Assembly: GCA_946886185.1 (NCBI GenBank)
Contig: CAMPIC010000070.1
Coordinates: 1-9,531, forward strand
Direction: 5' to 3'
Length of the DNA stretch: 9,531 bases
From: an uncultured bacterium
GTDB lineage: Bacteria > Eisenbacteria > RBG-16-71-46 > CAIMUX01
Shown one piece after another: positions 6,513 to 9,531 of this stretch. The position numbers and the translations under genes are program-made. Numbering within the stretch: position 1 is the stretch's first letter; each line of letters opens with the position of its first letter. The notes below the pieces were generated by a model. It saw only the letters and a list, made by a program, of their open reading frames with translations, did no database searches and was not told the DNA's origin.

Positions 6513-9305
6513 ATGTCACGAGCATTCTCCAGGAACGCGGTGGCGCTGCTCGCGCTCAGCCCCTGCGCGCTCCTCGCCACCAGTGTGCGCGGACAATCCG
6601 ACGTTCCCTTGCCGCCGGGAATGAAGTCGGTGATCACGGTCGAAGGCATCTCTTCCTATGAGCTCGCCAACGGACTCGACGTGATCCTGTTTCCGGATCC
6701 GTCCCAGGCGACCATCACGGTCAACATCACCTACCTCGTCGGTTCGCTCCACGAAGGTTACGGAGAGACGGGAATGGCGCACCTCCTCGAGCATCTGCTC
6801 TTCAAGGGGTCGACCAATCACCGGAACATCCCTGACGAGCTGACCTCCCATGGCGCGCGCCCCAATGGATCGACCTGGTTCGATCGCACCAACTATTTCG
6901 AAACCTTCGCGGCGAGCGACGAGAACCTCGACTGGGCGCTCGATCTGGAAGCGGATCGCATGGTCAACAGCTTCGTGGCGCAAGAGGATCTCGACTCGGA
7001 GATGTCGGTCGTCCGCAACGAATTCGAGATCGGAGAGAACAGTCCGCAGATGGTGCTCGAGGAGCGGATCTACTCGACCGCCTTCCTCTGGCACAACTAC
7101 GGAAACTCGACCATCGGCGCGCGCTCCGACATCGAGTCGGTGCCGATCGAGCGGCTGCGCGCGTTCTATCGTCTCTGGTACCGCCCGGAGAATGCGGTCC
7201 TGGTGGTGGCGGGCAAGTTCGATCCCGCCAAGACCCTCGCACTCATTCATCAGAAGTTCGGCTCCATCCAGAATCCGGAGACGCCGATGCCGGCGGTCTA
7301 CACGCGCGAGCCGGCGCAGGATGGAGAGCGTACGGTGACGCTGCGCCGCGTCGGCGACCTGCAGGTGGCGGCCTTGGCCTACCACATTCCTGCAGGATCC
7401 CATGCCGACTTCGCCGCGCTCGAGGTGCTGGCGCACGTGCTCGGGTCGACTCCCTCGGGACGCTTGCACAAAAGCCTGGTCGAATCAGGCAAGGCGACTT
7501 CCATCCATGCCAGGGCGGATCGTTTCAAGGATCCCGCGCTCTTCTTCCTCGCCGCGGAAGTGCCGAAGGACAAGGAAGTGGCCTCCGTGCAAGAGGAGCT
7601 GATCCGCGCGGCGGAGACGTTCGCCACGACTCCGCCCACCCAGGAAGAGGTCCAGCGAGCCGTCAACGCGCTGCTCCGCGAGTGGGAAACCACCATGCGC
7701 AACACCTCCTACGCCGCGATCAATCTCAGCGAATGGGCGTCGATGGGCGATTGGCGCCTGATGTTCCTGAATCGCGATCGCCTGCGAGAGGTCAAGCCGG
7801 GGGACGTGCAGCGAGTCGCGCAGGAATATCTGGTGCAAGGCAACCGAACGGCGGGCCTCTATCTCCCCACGCAGGAACCGCAGCGCGTAGCCATCCCGGA
7901 CGTGACGAACCTTCCCGAGATGCTGGCCGGTTACGTGGGCGGCAAGCCGATGGCGATGGGCGAGGACTTCGACGCCTCTCCGGAGAACATCGAGTCTCGC
8001 GTGGAGCGGACCGCCCTGGCCAACGGAATGGAAGTGATCCTGCTTTCCAAGAAGACGCGCGGCGAAACGGTCGACGTGAGCATGAGCCTGCACTTCGGAG
8101 ATCTGACGTCGCTGCAGGGACAGAACCAGGTGGGCGAGCTGAGCGCGTCCATGCTCATGCGGGGAACCACGAATCGCACGCGCGAGCAGATTCGCGACCG
8201 CCTCGATGAGCTACAGACGACGATGCGCATTTTTGGAGGCAGCTCGTGGCTGCAAGCGAATCTGGAGACGACGCGCGAGAACTTGGGTCCGGCGCTCGAC
8301 GTCATGGCGGACGTGCTGCGCAATCCCGCCTTCGACGCCGACGAGTTCCGGCAGCTGATGGACGAAACGCTCGTGGGTTTGGAACAGTCCAAGACCGAGC
8401 CGCGCGATCGTGCGTTCGTGCAGCTCAATCGCCACCTGTATCCGTATCCCGCCGAGGATCCACGGGCGACCCTCACCGCGGAGGAGGAGATCGCGCGGGT
8501 TCGCGCCGCCGACCTCGCCAAGGTGAAGGAGTTCTTCAACGCCTTCTACGGAGGAAGCTTCGGGGAGCTCGCGGTCGTGGGAGACTTCGATCCCGCGGAG
8601 CTGGAGCCGAAACTGGCGACGCTCCTCGGCGATTGGAACACGCCGACTGAGCATGCGCGGATCATCACCGACTATCAGGATCGACCCGCCCTCGTGGAGC
8701 GCATCCAGATCCCCGACAAGGAGAGCGCCATGATGTCCGCCGGGATCCGCGTGGAGATGAATCAGGACCATCCCGACTATCCCGCCATGGTGCTCGGCTC
8801 CTACATGCTCGGAGGAGGCTTCCTCAACTCGCGCCTCGCGACGCGCATTCGCCAGGAGGAAGGGTTGAGCTACTCGGTGGGCGCGCGCTTCAACGCGCCT
8901 CCCGTGGGAAGCGACGCCCGACTCAGCGCATTCGCGGCGTACGCTCCGCAGAATGACGCGCGCCTCCTCGAGGCATTCCAGGACGAGATGAAGAAGGCGA
9001 CCAAAGTTCCCTTCACCGCGCAGGAAGTCGAGGACGCGAAGTCCGGATGGCTGCAGCGCCAGCAAGTGTCGAGAGCCAACGACGGCGAGCTCGCCGGCGA
9101 TCTCGCCCAACAGGCCTACAACGATCGAACCATGGAGTGGCAGGCCAATCTGGAGGCGCGGGTTCGCGATCTCACTCCGGAGCAGGTGTTTGCCGTGATG
9201 AAGAAGTACATCGTCCCGGAGAAGGTTTCGGTGGTGCGCGCGGGCGACTTCGAGAAGCCGGCAGCGGAGCCCGCCGAGTCGAGCAGCTCCAGCCTGGTCA
9301 AATGA
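6513..9305 (+). CDS. M16 family zinc metalloprotease (insulinase/pitrilysin type), two-repeat, exported
   Basis: Periplasmic or envelope zinc endopeptidase, expected to degrade peptides or misfolded exported proteins; natural substrate unknown. The 930-residue protein starts at ATG 6513 (AGGAG 6 nt upstream) with a signal peptide of about 27 residues (NAVALLALSPCALLATSVRG). The first M16 half (residues about 49-200) carries the inverted zinc motif HLLEH at 90-94, with the third ligand Glu170 in VVRNEFE; the spacing fits the family, so the catalytic site is intact. The first C domain follows from about 218 (FYRLWYRPENAVLVVAG). The second half begins near 500 (TALANGMEVILL) and has lost HxxEH (GELSASMLMRG there), as usual. 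Its C domain starts near 676 and holds the conserved Arg780 and Tyr787 pair (RQEEGLSY). Both halves in one chain of about 930 residues are normal for bacterial members. It ends at TGA 9303-9305 and stands as a separate transcription unit, followed by a hairpin. Confidence 0.95.
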   Translation: MSRAFSRNAVALLALSPCALLATSVRGQSDVPLPPGMKSVITVEGISSYELANGLDVILFPDPSQATITVNITYLVGSLHEGYGETGMAHLLEHLLFKGSTNHRNIPDELTSHGARPNGSTWFDRTNYFETFAASDENLDWALDLEADRMVNSFVAQEDLDSEMSVVRNEFEIGENSPQMVLEERIYSTAFLWHNYGNSTIGARSDIESVPIERLRAFYRLWYRPENAVLVVAGKFDPAKTLALIHQKFGSIQNPETPMPAVYTREPAQDGERTVTLRRVGDLQVAALAYHIPAGSHADFAALEVLAHVLGSTPSGRLHKSLVESGKATSIHARADRFKDPALFFLAAEVPKDKEVASVQEELIRAAETFATTPPTQEEVQRAVNALLREWETTMRNTSYAAINLSEWASMGDWRLMFLNRDRLREVKPGDVQRVAQEYLVQGNRTAGLYLPTQEPQRVAIPDVTNLPEMLAGYVGGKPMAMGEDFDASPENIESRVERTALANGMEVILLSKKTRGETVDVSMSLHFGDLTSLQGQNQVGELSASMLMRGTTNRTREQIRDRLDELQTTMRIFGGSSWLQANLETTRENLGPALDVMADVLRNPAFDADEFRQLMDETLVGLEQSKTEPRDRAFVQLNRHLYPYPAEDPRATLTAEEEIARVRAADLAKVKEFFNAFYGGSFGELAVVGDFDPAELEPKLATLLGDWNTPTEHARIITDYQDRPALVERIQIPDKESAMMSAGIRVEMNQDHPDYPAMVLGSYMLGGGFLNSRLATRIRQEEGLSYSVGARFNAPPVGSDARLSAFAAYAPQNDARLLEAFQDEMKKATKVPFTAQEVEDAKSGWLQRQQVSRANDGELAGDLAQQAYNDRTMEWQANLEARVRDLTPEQVFAVMKKYIVPEKVSVVRAGDFEKPAAEPAESSSSSLVK

Positions 9306-9364
9306 GGTTCGGGAGAGTCTGAAACCGGCTGCCGGCGGGACGATCAACAGCGTGGAGCTCGTGA

Positions 9365-9398
9365 CGATGGCCCGGGTGAGCGATCATCCGGGCCATCG
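9365..9398. terminator. Hairpin between convergent genes, probable bidirectional terminator
   Basis: CGATGGCCCGG (9365-9375) and CCGGGCCATCG (9388-9398) form a perfect 11-bp stem around a 12-nt loop, 60 nt after the M16 stop. Only a short GCTTTCC follows, so the T run is weak and termination efficiency is uncertain. The stop codon of the probable minus-strand gene (9386-9384) lies in the loop, which fits a shared terminator for convergent genes. Confidence 0.6.
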
Positions 9399-9531
9399 GC
9401 TTTCCGGAGAGTCCGCAGGGAGGCTGAGGTTCGAAACGCGCCGCGCGGTGGCGGGCGCAGCTACGAAATACCCCTCGTCCCGGAGTCGAGTCCGAATGGA
9501 ATCGGGGAGCGGAAGCTCTCGCAGCACCAAG
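9384..9531 (-). CDS. C-terminal end of a probable minus-strand gene, product unknown
   Basis: On the complementary strand a frame is open from the right edge (first complete codon at 9530) to TGA at 9386-9384, giving 48 residues. It reads LVLRELPLPDSIRTRLRDEG, then YFVAAPATARRVSNLSLPAD, and ends SRWPG. The composition is balanced and protein-like, and about 70% of third positions are G or C. The + strand over the same bases is also open from ATG 9367, but translates to mostly R, S and G, which looks like an antisense shadow. The stop codon falls in the loop of the hairpin 9365-9398, a sensible arrangement for a gene converging on the M16 protease. Too little is visible to name a family, and the call is tentative. 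Confidence 0.4.
   Translation of the reverse strand, partial: LVLRELPLPDSIRTRLRDEGYFVAAPATARRVSNLSLPADSPESRWPG

Noticed and set aside
6516..7469. Long minus-strand frames opposite the M16 gene, this one and another at 8211-9347
   Set aside because: Both are antisense to a complete, motif-bearing M16 protease, and their translations are rich in R, H, E and V without any domain.
9367..9531. Plus-strand frame from ATG 9367 open to the right edge
   Set aside because: Its start lies inside the hairpin stem and its translation is mostly R, S and G; the minus-strand reading looks more like protein.

Overview
The window is high-GC bacterial chromosome carrying secreted or cell-envelope proteins. 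It probably comes from an uncultured Gram-negative member of the FCB superphylum, resembling Candidatus Eisenbacteria. The reasons are two predicted exported proteins ending in FlgD-Ig-like C-terminal domains (one with a PNPF linker), an Asp-box (BNR) beta-propeller protein, a small protein of a type I associate with Eisenbacteria (GGTLIVHA start, YLPCP and SWG-VK end), and a periplasmic M16 zinc protease. The taxonomic call is inference from protein style; no marker gene is present.

Layout, all on the + strand unless noted. Bases 1-2184: a subtilisin-family (S8) serine protease, cut by the left edge. Bases 2201-2896: a small secreted protein of unknown function, 16 nt downstream and with a good ribosome binding site, so probably in one transcript with the protease. 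Bases 2928-5360: an exported Asp-box beta-propeller protein that is broken three times: an amber codon at 3105, a one-base frameshift best placed at the G run 3205-3208, and a frame jump at about 5069 where the propeller stops mid-repeat and the PNPF/FlgD C-terminus begins. Bases 5361-5921: no intact gene, but a readable remnant of the C-terminal domain of a ComM/YifB-type Mg-chelatase-like ATPase. Bases 5922-6350: a 142-residue protein I do not recognise. Bases 6513-9305: a complete two-repeat M16 metalloprotease with signal peptide. Bases 9306-9531: a strong hairpin that overlaps the stop codon of a probable minus-strand gene entering from the right edge, so the M16 gene and that gene appear to be convergent.

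No RNA gene, CRISPR array, transposase or phage gene is visible. Proteolysis of exported proteins is the common theme (subtilase and M16 enzyme). The unusual part is the decayed centre, about 2.93-5.92 kb. It holds one multiply broken gene and one gene fragment, and suggests local deletion and decay, or alternatively assembly errors in a metagenomic contig. By eye the first 2.9 kb uses more A/T-ending codons than the M16 gene, which hints at a different history for the two ends. I found no convincing new multi-gene system here.
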